Shown: piece after piece, positions 36,680-45,115 of the stretch | Numbering within the stretch: position 1 is the stretch's first letter | How the letters are laid out: each line of letters opens with the position of its first letter | DNA from: JACKHO01 sp041398745 | GTDB taxonomy: Bacteria; Planctomycetota; Planctomycetia; Planctomycetales; Planctomycetaceae | Assembly: GCA_041398745.1 (NCBI GenBank) | Contig: JAWKUB010000010.1 | Span: forward strand, 222,165 to 286,164 | Length of the DNA stretch: 64,000 nt | Reading direction: 5' to 3' | Program-made: the position numbers and the translations under genes | Notes under the pieces: generated by a model | Database searches by the model: none | What the model saw: the letters and a program-made list of their open reading frames with translations, nothing else | Told to the model about the DNA's origin: nothing

Positions 36680-37633
36680 ATGGATGCACTGACACCGCGA
36701 CATACTCGGATCTGTGCAACAGGCCTCGTGGCACTGCTGTTGCCTCTCGCCCGACTCGCTGCCGCTGATGAGTGGCGGGTTCTGCCGGAGTCGTCAATCC
36801 AGCTGGTTCAATTTGACGTCGGCAACCTTGAGGACCCCTCGTGGTTTGACAATCTGTCGGTTTTTGTTGGTCTGGAGGGATCAAAACAGCCCCAGGATGT
36901 CGGCATCAACGCCAATTTTGGTGGACGCGCAGCCTTCAACCTGGCCATGCCCGTCTGGGACGATGCGGGCCTTGGCGTGCAACTGGGCACCGCACTTGTT
37001 GGCACCGACAACGCAGTTCAAGTACTCGAGGCCATCGATGGAACGGGAAGTCGCTTCCAGAGTTTCACAACGCTTGGCGTATTTCAACAGTCGCCGGCCG
37101 GGTGGGAATGGGCACTGGCCTGGGATTTTCTCTACGAGTCCTACTACGACGATTTTGCATTGAATCAGCTGCGAGGTCGCGTGGGGCTGGATGTTTCCCA
37201 GCGCGATCAAATCGGCGTTTGGGGAACATGGTCTCCCGATGAAACCAATGCCAATGTCGGCGGCGTACCCGTCCGCTTATCTCCCATCAATCAGGTCAAC
37301 ATGTTCTGGAAGCATGACTGGCAAACGGGCGTGGAGACAGAAGGTTGGATTGGCGTGGCCGAAGGTCATGGAAAAGTCGTGCATGTCTTCCCCGGCGACA
37401 GCGGCCTCGGTGCTGTACCAATGTTCGGAGCGGCTCTACAGATCCCGCTCAATCAACGGCTGGCCATCTACGGACAGGGGAATTTCATCCTTCCATCCGA
37501 TTCCGGTACCGTTGATGCCTATTTGGGTATCGTCTACCACTTCGACGACGCCCGAGTGACGCGACGAAAGCAATACAGTCCGCCGCTCGATGTTGCCGGC
37601 AGCACCAGCTTCTCAGTAGACCTCCGCAGATAG
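36680..37633 (+). CDS. Outer-membrane beta-barrel-like protein (DUF6666-like)
   Basis: 317 aa from ATG 36680, with a signal peptide to about residue 28. The mature part consists of alternating-pattern strands with aromatic ends (FVGLEGSKQPQDVGINANFG; MFWKHDWQTGVETEGWIGV; LAIYGQGNFILPS), as in outer-membrane barrels. I associate the GLEGSKQPQD segment with a planctomycete family of unknown function (DUF6666), but that is from memory. It follows the HD-GYP gene by about 120 bases on the same strand. No transport or enzymatic role can be read. Confidence 0.75.
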   Translation: MDALTPRHTRICATGLVALLLPLARLAAADEWRVLPESSIQLVQFDVGNLEDPSWFDNLSVFVGLEGSKQPQDVGINANFGGRAAFNLAMPVWDDAGLGVQLGTALVGTDNAVQVLEAIDGTGSRFQSFTTLGVFQQSPAGWEWALAWDFLYESYYDDFALNQLRGRVGLDVSQRDQIGVWGTWSPDETNANVGGVPVRLSPINQVNMFWKHDWQTGVETEGWIGVAEGHGKVVHVFPGDSGLGAVPMFGAALQIPLNQRLAIYGQGNFILPSDSGTVDAYLGIVYHFDDARVTRRKQYSPPLDVAGSTSFSVDLRR

Positions 37634-38179
37634 TCGGCAAACTTCACGGCATGTCTCGGTGGCATATCAACTATCGGGGGCCGCCAGGCGTGGAAGGTTA
37701 CCCGGCTGCACCCATCCGCCTCATTCAGCACGTCAACTGCTTCACGTTCGGTGGCCGCTCTCTGCGATGAACCAACAAGAAGTCAGGTGGCACACACTTT
37801 CCTGCCTGTGAATTCAAACCAGGGTGGAGGAACTTTACCAGACAACTTACGGACAGGGTGGCAGGGGCGCTCCGCGATAGCGGAAGCCCCTGGAAGTCAC
37901 GCCCCGCCGATTCGTTGGGGCGATTGAGTTGGGTGGTCGACCTTGGGAAAACCTCCCGGGCCTGGCGGCCGCCAACGGTTGCGAAACAACCGGGGCCACC
38001 CGCGGCAGGCGTCCTCCAGAGCACCCGTCGCATCCTGGTTGAAGTCTCTTCCAGTTGGCCTCACCGCCCGCTGTCAGGTGCTCGCCACCACCGGCCACAC
38101 ATGACCCACCACTCCGTCGCGCTGCCCACGAACCTCGACAATCCAACCAGCCACGCGGGGAGGGGGCCGCTCCGCGCCT
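37634..38179. other. Intergenic region with composite repeat, up to IS3
   Basis: 546 bases: about 150 without a clear feature, then the second family 1 plus family 2 composite (37787-38004), then 175 bases leading to the left end of the IS3 element. A weak family-2-like fragment (GGGGGCCGCCAGGCGTGGAA) is also visible at about 37675. Confidence 0.6.
37787..38004. repeat. Composite of repeat families 1 and 2, copy 2
   Basis: Family 1 core GGTGGCACACACTTTCCTGC then GGGTGGAGGAACTTTACCAG, then a full family 2 repeat ending GGCCACCCGCG. It matches copy 1 (34213-34479) segment by segment in the same orientation; the two frame the HD-GYP and barrel genes as a direct repeat. Confidence 0.85.
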
Positions 38180-38206
38180 TGGACTTACCCACGAATAGTG
38201 GGCGCT
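38180..38206 (+). repeat. IS3 left terminal inverted repeat
   Basis: 27 bp, starting TGGACTTACC and ending GTGGGCGCT, exactly inverted at 39437-39463. Ends with the 5'-TG typical of the family. Confidence 0.93.
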
Positions 38207-38245
38207 CGCTGGAGGGTGTAGACTCTCTGGAGAGGAGCGAACAAG

Positions 38246-38567
38246 ATGAGCAAGAAAACGTCCAGATCAGCAGCAGGGCCAGGCAGTCCACGTCGTCGGC
38301 ACACGGCTGAGTTCAAGCAGCAGGCGGTGCAGATGGTGACGCAGCAGGGCCTCAGCCTGGCTGAGGTGGCGTCGGTTGGGAGTCCATGAGAACCTGCTGC
38401 GGAACTGGAAGAAGTCCTTCGAGAAGCACGGCACGTCGGTCAGTCCTGCTCAGCCATCAGCCCTGGAAGCGGAACTGATGCGTCTGCAGGCCGAGAACGA
38501 GCGGCTGCGAATGGAGCGGGACATTTTAAAAAAAGCCACCATGTTCTTCGCGAAGGAGTCGCGATGA
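38246..38567 (+). pseudogene. IS3 orfA (helix-turn-helix subunit), frameshifted
   Basis: The start ATG at 38246 gives SAAGPGSPRRRHTAEFKQQA, then LAEVASVGSP and a stop at 38387-38389. The downstream part is in another frame from 38376: LGVHENLLRNWKKSFEKHG and a leucine zipper EAELMRLQAENERLRMERD. Intact relatives read EVARRLGVHENLL; a loss of two bases near 38370 explains the break. Near the end the run TTTTAAAAAAAG (38524-38535) is the kind of slippery site IS3 elements use for -1 frameshifting into orfB. Confidence 0.88.
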
Positions 38568-39427
38568 AATACGCCTTCATCCAGGAGCATCGGGAGGTCT
38601 GGCCGATCGCCGTACAGTGCGCGTGCTGGAGGTATCGCGGAGCAGGTTCTATGCCTGGCGAAAGCGTCCCCTCAGCGCACGAGACCAGCGTCGGCAGGAG
38701 TTAACTGAGCGGATAAGAACAATTCATCAGCGTCCGCATCATGACACTTACGGAGCCCCCCGAGTGCATCAGGAACTGATTGCCCAAGGTCATGTCTGCA
38801 ACCGCAAAACCGTGGCGAAATGCATGCAGGCTGCGGGGATTCAGGCGAAGACGGTGAAACGGTTCAAAGTCACAACCACCAATTCGGCTCACCATCATCC
38901 CGTTGCCGAGAACATTGTGGACCGGAACTTTTCACCGTCAATGAGAAGAACTCAGACCTGGGTGGCCGACATCACTTATATTCCGACTGCTGAAGGCTGG
39001 CTGTATCTGGCCGCTGTCGAGGATCTGTATTCCCGGAAGATCGTGGGCTGGTCAATGTCCGAGCAGATCGACAGCCGGCTCGTCGTCGATGCTTTGGAGA
39101 TGGCCGTTCAGCGAGAACTGCCCGGAACTGGACTCGTGGCCCATTCCGATCGAGGCGTGCAGTATGCCAGCGAACACTACCAGCAACTGCTGGCCAGGCA
39201 GGGCATCACCTGCTCGATGAGCCGGAAAGCCAATTGCTGGGACAATGCAGCCCATGGAATCGTTCTTCGCTACCCTGAAGAAAGAACTCGTACACCACGA
39301 GCATTACAAAACACGGGAACAGGCCAGGCAAAGCCTGTTCGATTACATCGAAGTCTTCTATAACCGCGTCCGCCGACACTCAGCACTGGACTACCAGTCC
39401 CCGCTGAATTTCGAACAGGCCGCATAA
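38564..39427 (+). pseudogene. IS3 orfB (DDE transposase), two frameshifts
   Basis: Starts with ATG 38564 overlapping the orfA stop (ATGA). It reads KYAFIQEHREVWPIAVQC, then loses one base near 38618 and continues RVLEVSRSRFYAWRKRP. The first two catalytic aspartates are in TWVADITYIP and VAHSDRGVQYAS. At about 39250 an extra base (GCAGCCCATGG for GCGCCCATGG) shifts the frame again, and the glutamate segment MESFFATLKKELVHHEHY is in the last frame to 39427. The net shift is zero, but as it stands no full transposase can be made. The rve/HTH_21 content and termini prove the family. Confidence 0.9.
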
Positions 39428-39436
39428 ACTTAACCC

Positions 39437-39463
39437 AGCGCCCACTATTCGTGGGTAAGTCCA
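39437..39463 (-). repeat. IS3 right terminal inverted repeat
   Basis: Exact inverted copy of 38180-38206; ends with CA and is followed by the target duplication CCT (39464-39466). Confidence 0.93.
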
Positions 39464-39565
39464 CCTCTCCACCTCAAACCGTTGTCTGGCCCTCCACGGC
39501 AAGCCATCCAAAGCCGGGAGTGAATAATCCGCGCTCGGAATGAAGTCTCTTAGCGATGACCGAAC

Positions 39566-42500
39566 CTAGATCAATGAATGCAATTCACTAGCGCCTCCAC
39601 TGAGGGACCACAGACCGAAGAAATGGTTAGTGAATGTCGTTCCATTCGAGATTTGGACCCACCAAGTGTTGTTGTCAGCAAGCAACCCCGCGATGTCGTC
39701 GAATCCATCGCCGTTGAAGTCGCCAACGGTCGTCTGCATTTGTTGGGTGGTCCCCCATCTTCCCCAGTACTGGGCAAACATACGGCCATTCGCAAGTGAC
39801 CGATTCACCCACCAGTAATTGTTGTACCTGCCGGCAAGATCATCCCGCCCATCGCCGTTGAAGTCGGCAATTTTGTAATCAATGAAACCCACAGGATTCC
39901 AGCGATTTCCATAATGGATTTTGAAGCGATCGTCATTGGAGCTGAGGTCGGTGTCGCCGTCGCCAATCCACCAGTGACCAAGTTTGTGCTGCATGAGGAT
40001 GTCGTCAACTCCATCCCCATTGAAGTCTCCCACCATAAAATTACGCCAGTCGACAAGACTAGGCGCAGCGACGCGAACGTATTCATCGATGGAAAACGCC
40101 GTCCCGTCCGACTCATTCACAAACCAGCGACCATCGCCTCGCAGGCTGGCAATATCCGCTCGACCATCGCCGTTAAAGTCGCCGCTGAGGAAAGCAAACC
40201 AATTTCCTGGCCCCTGAGTTCCCCAATCGGTACTGACGAATCGACTGCCATCCGAAATCCCGACACGCCATGTACCATTCTGGTCCAGCCCAGCGATATC
40301 GTCCCGTCCATCTCCGTTGAAGTCAGCGACATGGATCGTTTCCCAGCGATTTGCAATATCCAATCCCCAGGTTCCCCAGGACGAGTTCGACAAACCCGAC
40401 GACGTATTAAGAATCACCCACCAGTCACCGTTCGACGTTCGTCCAGCAACGTCGGTACTACCGTCGCCGTCGAAGTCGCCGTCGTATGTAGACCAGCTTA
40501 CGGACGGGTTCCACAGCAACGAACTGGACTTTGAGAAACTGGTGCCGCTCGACTCACCAAAATGCCAGCGGCCAGTTCCCCGTTCACGCAAAACGACCGC
40601 ATCGAGCGAAGGCGTAACTGTCACAGTAAACGTCCGCGTGAACGTCTGATTGTCTCCTGTGGTGCTAAAGTCATGGTCAAGGCCTGCGTCCTCGACGACA
40701 ACTTCGATCGTTGCGTCGCCCGACGCATTCCGAGCAGGCTGCATCTGCAGCGTCGCAGTTGTGGAGGTCCCGTCGTACTGAACTTGCAATTGTGACAACA
40801 AACCTGGTCGATCTGTGGTAACCGTGAACCTCAGCGGCTGAATTTCGTTGACGCCAGCGGAGATTCCCGTGAGATTCACCTCATGAACGGGAGAGTCTTC
40901 AGTCAGCACGACTGAACCAACTGAATTGAGCGTCGGAATGTCGTTCAGTCCCGCGACGTACACTTCCACATCAACGTCAAGTTCCCCTTCATTGTCCCCG
41001 TACGCCCCAGGCGGAAGTCCACCTTGAGGCCATCCGAACCGGTCTGCGTCCAGCACGCCGAGAGACAATCGAGTCGCCCCATCGGGAACATGGAATCGTT
41101 GCACAATTCCATCTGTCGTGTGCCCATCACCAATGAAGAAGCTCTGCTGTAGAACCGGCGAGAGTTCACTGAATTCGATACCCAAAGCTTCGAAATCCAG
41201 TCGTGGCGGATCGGTGCCCGTTTCTGGCTCCTGATCGCTCAGGAACGCGCCTGCCAGAAACAGGAAGCGTCGTGCGTAGATCCCAGATATTCCATTTGAT
41301 GCGAGAATGTTCGTTCCCAGAGTAGGACCAGGACCGACCTCGCCTCCCTCACCCCCGTGAACGGGCCACATTGGTCCGGCGAACCACTCACCAATAACAC
41401 TGGGGATTTCTATCCACCGGTCTGTTCCTGCAGGCAAGGCAATTTCGAGGGGCAGCAGTCGGAACTCAGTTGTGACAACATCAGTCTGTCCAGCCAGACT
41501 CAGGTCAAACCTTGAATTGACAACATGAGACTCCGCGAGGCGTTGAAAGACGGGGCCAATTTCAACATCGAATCTCTGTGTATATGCGGCGTTGTCTTCA
41601 ATTGTGGAAAACAGTCCATCGGGTCCTGCGTCTTCAACGGTGAGCGACACCGTGGCAACCCCTGATTGATTCGCAACAGGGCTCAGCACAATTTGCCCGG
41701 TACTTTCGGGTGAGGTATAGATAATCGCAGGCGCAGGAAGCAGTGCTGGATTGCTGCTCGAAGTGGAAAATCGCAAGTGCTGAACTTCAGTTCCGCCCGC
41801 CGAAACTCCCGTGATGTTGACGGTAAATGGCTCACTATCTTCATCCAGCGAAACATCCAACACGGGATCAAATACTGGTGCGGTATTCTCAATCGTCACC
41901 TGGAATGTCTGCGACTTCACTCCGTTGTCCAGAACAGTATTCAAATCACCGTCGAGCCCACCATCTTCCACCAGCACGGTAATGGTGGCCGTTCCTAACG
42001 CATTTCCCGTGGGAGTGAGCAGCAGCGAACCGACAGAATTTGGGCTCGTGTAAGTTACGACTGGAGTACCGACTAAATTTAAGTCGCTACTCTGCGCAGT
42101 GACACGCAGTGGCTGACCTTCCCCAATTCCACCATCAGTAATTCCCGTGAGTGAAACGCTGTGACCTGTTGGGCTGACGGAATAAGTGACATCGGCAATT
42201 TCGTCGAGAGTCGGCGGTGCATTCACCGTGACACTTTTGACGACTAGTTCAACATCCAGTGTCCCCGTGTTGTCGGCGTAGGCACCAGTCGGCAATCCCC
42301 CCTGTGGCCATCCGAAACTGGCCGCATCCAATACGCCAAGATAAAGTCGCGTTGCCGTATCTGGGACATGAAAACGCTGCACTCCACCAGTGGCAACGTG
42401 TCCGTCTCCAATGAAGAAGCTTTGCTGCAGTAGAGGAGAGAACGTTTCAAAGTCCTTTCCGAGTACCGCAAAGTCGACTCGTGGCGGATTCGCCCCATCG

Positions 42501-43321
42501 ACGGGAGTGTTGTCATCAAGAAACACGCCCGAGAGGAACATGAAACGAAATGCGTAAATCCCTGAGATTCCGTTTCTGGCATAGATATTCGTTCCGATCG
42601 TTGAGTTGGGGCCCGAGGTTCCACCCTCAGGACCGTGGGTCGGCCATCCTGGTCCGGCGGACCAGGTTCCCGTGACACTTGGTAGTTCAATCCAGCGGTC
42701 TGTCCCGGCTGGCAGGTCAAATCCCAGAGGGAGGACGCCGTTTGTCCCAATAACTTCCGACTGGCCCGCATTACTGAGGTCAAACATCGCACCGACAACA
42801 CCCGTTGCTGTATCGAGCGTTTGGACATCCCCATAGGTGACCTGGAACCTTCGTGTGAAGATGGCGTTGTCCCCAGTTGTTGCCAATTGCCCATCGAGCC
42901 CTCCATCTTCGACAACGACTGTGACATCTGCGACGCCACCGACATCACCAGCGAAAACTATTTGCAAAGTTCCCGTCGTATCTGGCGAGGTATAGTTAAC
43001 GTCAATGTGGTCAATGATTGGAGAACCCGAAGGGAGCACCTTCACTGAGATTGGCTGCGTCTCACCGAACCCGGCCGAAATACCAGTCAGACCCACTGAA
43101 ACCGGGGCGTTCGATAAGACGTGCACGTCGGCAATAGGATCCAGAGTCGGCACCACGCCAGCCAGCAACACTCGATCTTCCAAGGCTTCCGTCGCTACTA
43201 CGGCCTGTACAGAGCCTCTTCGATTTCGCCGCGATAGGAGATGACTGGTTCGATACCGATCGCGGGAACCATTCATGCGAGCGAGGAGGCTCGTGAGATT
43301 TCGGAAGAGCATTGAATTCAT
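39566..43321 (-). CDS. Giant exported protein: LEPR-XLL-like signal, cadherin-like repeats, duplicated modules, FG-GAP/VCBS repeats
   Basis: 1251 aa. The N terminus is basic, with TEALEDRVLLAGVV at about 44-57 in the manner of planctomycete LEPR-XLL proteins, a presumed export or sorting motif. Four cadherin-like units of about 110 aa follow, at roughly 56-170, 366-480, 481-590 and 792-890, each ending in a block like VEDGGLDGDLNTVLDNG. Between them two modules of about 190 aa (roughly 177-365 and 595-790) share LPAGTDRWIE, GISGIYA, QQSFFIGDGH and GWPQGGLP; they look like carbohydrate- or lectin-type domains. From about 895 to the end there are repeated DFNGDGRDDIAG segments (FG-GAP/VCBS, calcium-binding propeller). 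Probably a cell-surface adhesin or matrix protein. Confidence 0.9.
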   Translation of the reverse strand: MNSMLFRNLTSLLARMNGSRDRYRTSHLLSRRNRRGSVQAVVATEALEDRVLLAGVVPTLDPIADVHVLSNAPVSVGLTGISAGFGETQPISVKVLPSGSPIIDHIDVNYTSPDTTGTLQIVFAGDVGGVADVTVVVEDGGLDGQLATTGDNAIFTRRFQVTYGDVQTLDTATGVVGAMFDLSNAGQSEVIGTNGVLPLGFDLPAGTDRWIELPSVTGTWSAGPGWPTHGPEGGTSGPNSTIGTNIYARNGISGIYAFRFMFLSGVFLDDNTPVDGANPPRVDFAVLGKDFETFSPLLQQSFFIGDGHVATGGVQRFHVPDTATRLYLGVLDAASFGWPQGGLPTGAYADNTGTLDVELVVKSVTVNAPPTLDEIADVTYSVSPTGHSVSLTGITDGGIGEGQPLRVTAQSSDLNLVGTPVVTYTSPNSVGSLLLTPTGNALGTATITVLVEDGGLDGDLNTVLDNGVKSQTFQVTIENTAPVFDPVLDVSLDEDSEPFTVNITGVSAGGTEVQHLRFSTSSSNPALLPAPAIIYTSPESTGQIVLSPVANQSGVATVSLTVEDAGPDGLFSTIEDNAAYTQRFDVEIGPVFQRLAESHVVNSRFDLSLAGQTDVVTTEFRLLPLEIALPAGTDRWIEIPSVIGEWFAGPMWPVHGGEGGEVGPGPTLGTNILASNGISGIYARRFLFLAGAFLSDQEPETGTDPPRLDFEALGIEFSELSPVLQQSFFIGDGHTTDGIVQRFHVPDGATRLSLGVLDADRFGWPQGGLPPGAYGDNEGELDVDVEVYVAGLNDIPTLNSVGSVVLTEDSPVHEVNLTGISAGVNEIQPLRFTVTTDRPGLLSQLQVQYDGTSTTATLQMQPARNASGDATIEVVVEDAGLDHDFSTTGDNQTFTRTFTVTVTPSLDAVVLRERGTGRWHFGESSGTSFSKSSSLLWNPSVSWSTYDGDFDGDGSTDVAGRTSNGDWWVILNTSSGLSNSSWGTWGLDIANRWETIHVADFNGDGRDDIAGLDQNGTWRVGISDGSRFVSTDWGTQGPGNWFAFLSGDFNGDGRADIASLRGDGRWFVNESDGTAFSIDEYVRVAAPSLVDWRNFMVGDFNGDGVDDILMQHKLGHWWIGDGDTDLSSNDDRFKIHYGNRWNPVGFIDYKIADFNGDGRDDLAGRYNNYWWVNRSLANGRMFAQYWGRWGTTQQMQTTVGDFNGDGFDDIAGLLADNNTWWVQISNGTTFTNHFFGLWSLSGGASELHSLI

Positions 43322-43401
43322 CTCGCGAAGAAGACGGAAAAACCCATATCTCCAGTCTACTTAGACACCACGCCGAGTGCCACTGTCAAACAGCCCGCGG
43401 G

Positions 43402-43413
43402 GTAACCGTTCAC
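43402..43413 (+). repeat. IS66 terminal inverted repeat, transposase 3' end
   Basis: GTAACCGTTCAC; the transposase stop codon lies inside it (43410-43412). The inverted partner is at 44856-44867. Confidence 0.82.
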
Positions 43414-44807
43414 ACCTCGGTGAGGAGTGAGGGGGTTGGTTGGTCTTGGAAGTGTGCTTTGAGTGCTGTGGTCAGGTAGGTGAAGGCGTCTCGCTGTTGT
43501 TGGTGGCAGGTGGCGATGACGCTTAAAAGTGTTTCTACGAATCGGCTGCCCTGTTCGCTCTGTGTGCCGAACGACAGCTTGCGCCAGATGACTGCGGGGC
43601 GCAACGCCCGTTCCGCCGCGTTGTTCGTCGGCTCCACCCCCACAACTTCCAGGAACGTCCACAGCCACTCGCGATGCGTGAAGAGTTCCCGGCACATGCC
43701 ATGGGCCGCAGTGCCATGACCGCGCAGCAACAGAGCGTTCACCTCGCGGCGAACCGGTGCGAGCAAACGCTGCATTTCGCGATGCGTGAGCGTCCCGTCC
43801 CGGCACCGCGACCAGTGACGAAACAGTTTCTGAATCGGTCGCATCAGGTCGTGTCCCAGACGCTTCAATTGCAAATCGGGATGATCGATCAGAGCCTGGA
43901 CATCCCGTTTCAGATGTGCCCAACACCACTGAAGTCTTCCGAGTTGCCAGTACATCTTCGCCCGGTCGCAGTGCATGACGCCGTCGTAGGCCGCGTCGAA
44001 CAGGTCGGTGAGGATCGTCGCGGCCCGCGAGGTTCTCACGGCAAACACCGTGAACCGTCGGGCCACGAAGGTCCACAGCCAGGCCCTTTCGGAGGCCTGT
44101 TTCGTCGGCGATTCGTCACCGTAGAGAACCGGTTCTCGCGGCAGCGCGGCGGCGAGATCATCGTACGCTGCACGCGTGGCTTGTGTGGCGATTTGCTGAT
44201 GTTTGACCGTGAGTGCCGCCGAGCAAGGAATGTTCAACACCATGGAGACAAACTGGGCCGTGCGGCGTTTGCTCTGTCGAAAGCAGGCCATGAGCAGCGC
44301 CACAAAGGCAATCAACCGTGGACCAGACTGGCCGCGCGGCACGCCCGCTGGCAGTTGTCCACAAGTTGATGTCCCGCAGGCCGTGCAGGCGAGGCGGTGC
44401 CGCTGGTACTCGGTGATCAGCGGCTTGATCTCGGGGAGTTCCCACACCTGATGACGGAGTGGCGTGGGATCCTGCCCCGCGAGCGCGGTTCCACAGCGAC
44501 GGCAGGATCGTGGCTGACAGGTGACGACCTCGGTGCATCGCTCCAGCGGGACGAGCGCCCGCTCCACTTTGTTGTGTCCTTGTTGTCCACCCCGTTTTCG
44601 CTTGGACTTCGACGCGTTGCGCGGCGGCTTGGCATGCGGATGCTGGGCAGAAGGGGGCAGCGAAGAGTTCTCCGGTGTCTTCTTCAGAGCGGCGAGTTCT
44701 GCCCGCAACTCCGCGATTTGTGCCAGCAACAGCCGAATGATCGCCTGGGCCTCAGGCGGCTGACGTGCAATCAGTTCTTCGGTAATCTCCAGCGACATGC
44801 GGAACAT
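43410..44807 (-). CDS. tnpC: IS66-family transposase
   Basis: 465 aa, apparently intact. It has an N-terminal coiled coil (LLAQIAELRAELAALKKTPE), the NSSLPPSAQHPHAKPP segment with a basic patch (KRKRGGQQGHNK), a C4 zinc-binding part (CQPRSCRRCG; ACTACGTSTCG), the central DDE core with YGDESPTKQ and HCDRAKMYWQ, and the C-terminal NNAAERALRP glutamate region with VIATCHQQQRDAF. These are the standard IS66 parts in the standard order. The stop codon falls within the terminal repeat. Codons look like those of the host. Without tnpA/tnpB its mobility is uncertain. Confidence 0.94.
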   Translation of the reverse strand: MFRMSLEITEELIARQPPEAQAIIRLLLAQIAELRAELAALKKTPENSSLPPSAQHPHAKPPRNASKSKRKRGGQQGHNKVERALVPLERCTEVVTCQPRSCRRCGTALAGQDPTPLRHQVWELPEIKPLITEYQRHRLACTACGTSTCGQLPAGVPRGQSGPRLIAFVALLMACFRQSKRRTAQFVSMVLNIPCSAALTVKHQQIATQATRAAYDDLAAALPREPVLYGDESPTKQASERAWLWTFVARRFTVFAVRTSRAATILTDLFDAAYDGVMHCDRAKMYWQLGRLQWCWAHLKRDVQALIDHPDLQLKRLGHDLMRPIQKLFRHWSRCRDGTLTHREMQRLLAPVRREVNALLLRGHGTAAHGMCRELFTHREWLWTFLEVVGVEPTNNAAERALRPAVIWRKLSFGTQSEQGSRFVETLLSVIATCHQQQRDAFTYLTTALKAHFQDQPTPSLLTEV

Positions 44808-44855
44808 ATCGCTGATCTCGCCAATTCAGAAAACCCCATTTTCCAATACCAACCC

Positions 44856-44867
44856 GTGAACGGTTAC
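44856..44867 (-). repeat. IS66 terminal inverted repeat, transposase 5' end
   Basis: GTGAACGGTTAC, inverse of 43402-43413, followed directly by the target duplication GCCCGCGGG. Confidence 0.82.
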
Positions 44868-44868
44868 G

Positions 44869-44997
44869 CCCGCGGGTGGCCCCGGAAAGTCACGCCCCGC
44901 CGATACGTTGGGGCGATTCAGTTGGTTGGTCGATCTTGGGAAAACCTCCCGGGCCTATCGGCCCCCAACGGTTGCGAAGCAACCGGGGCCAACCGCG
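44869..44997. repeat. Dispersed repeat family 2, copy 3
   Basis: Contains GGAAAGTCACGCCCCGCCGA, GTTGGGGCGATTCAGTTGGT, AAAACCTCCCGGGCCTATCG and the hairpin GGTTGCgaaGCAACC, ending CCAACCGCG. It matches the family 2 part of the composites at 34213 and 37787. The IS66 element is inserted at its left edge. Shortly after it comes the promoter region of the TPR/MBL gene. Confidence 0.82.
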
Positions 44998-45115
44998 TTC
45001 GAATCAAAAGCAAGGACAACACCAACACCAGCCACGATAGTTTGACCTCTGCCACTTGCCGAACTACCGTAGTATTAACTGACGTCTGGATTCACTGTAG
45101 CAAAAAGGGCTTGCA

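Larger units (their letters stand above)
38180..39463 (+). mobile_element. IS3-family insertion sequence, inactive
   Basis: 1284 bp. The 27-bp terminal inverted repeats are perfect: left 38180-38206, right 39437-39463, both beginning TGGACTTACCCACGAATAGT when read inward. The trinucleotide CCT at 38177-38179 and again at 39464-39466 is a 3-bp target duplication, as IS3 elements make. Two overlapping genes, orfA and orfB, are both broken by frameshifts. Perfect ends with dead genes suggest either recent decay or movement in trans by an intact relative elsewhere. Confidence 0.93.
43402..44867 (-). mobile_element. IS66-family insertion sequence, single-gene
   Basis: About 1466 bp. The ends share GTAACCGTTCAC (43402-43413 and inverted at 44856-44867), the GTAA start being typical of IS66. 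The flanks carry the same 9-bp string GCCCGCGGG (43393-43401 and 44868-44876), consistent with the 8-bp duplication of the family plus one chance base. The string lies at the edge of a family 2 repeat, so the element entered there. It has only the transposase gene; the tnpA and tnpB accessory genes of many IS66 elements are missing. Confidence 0.88.

Noticed and set aside
43410..44807. tnpA/tnpB genes expected beside IS66 tnpC
   Set aside because: Only about 60 bases remain between the start of the transposase gene and the right end, so no further gene fits inside the element.
45042..45075. TTGACC and TAGTAT as a promoter for the TPR/MBL gene
   Set aside because: Spacing is 22 bases, too wide for a standard promoter.
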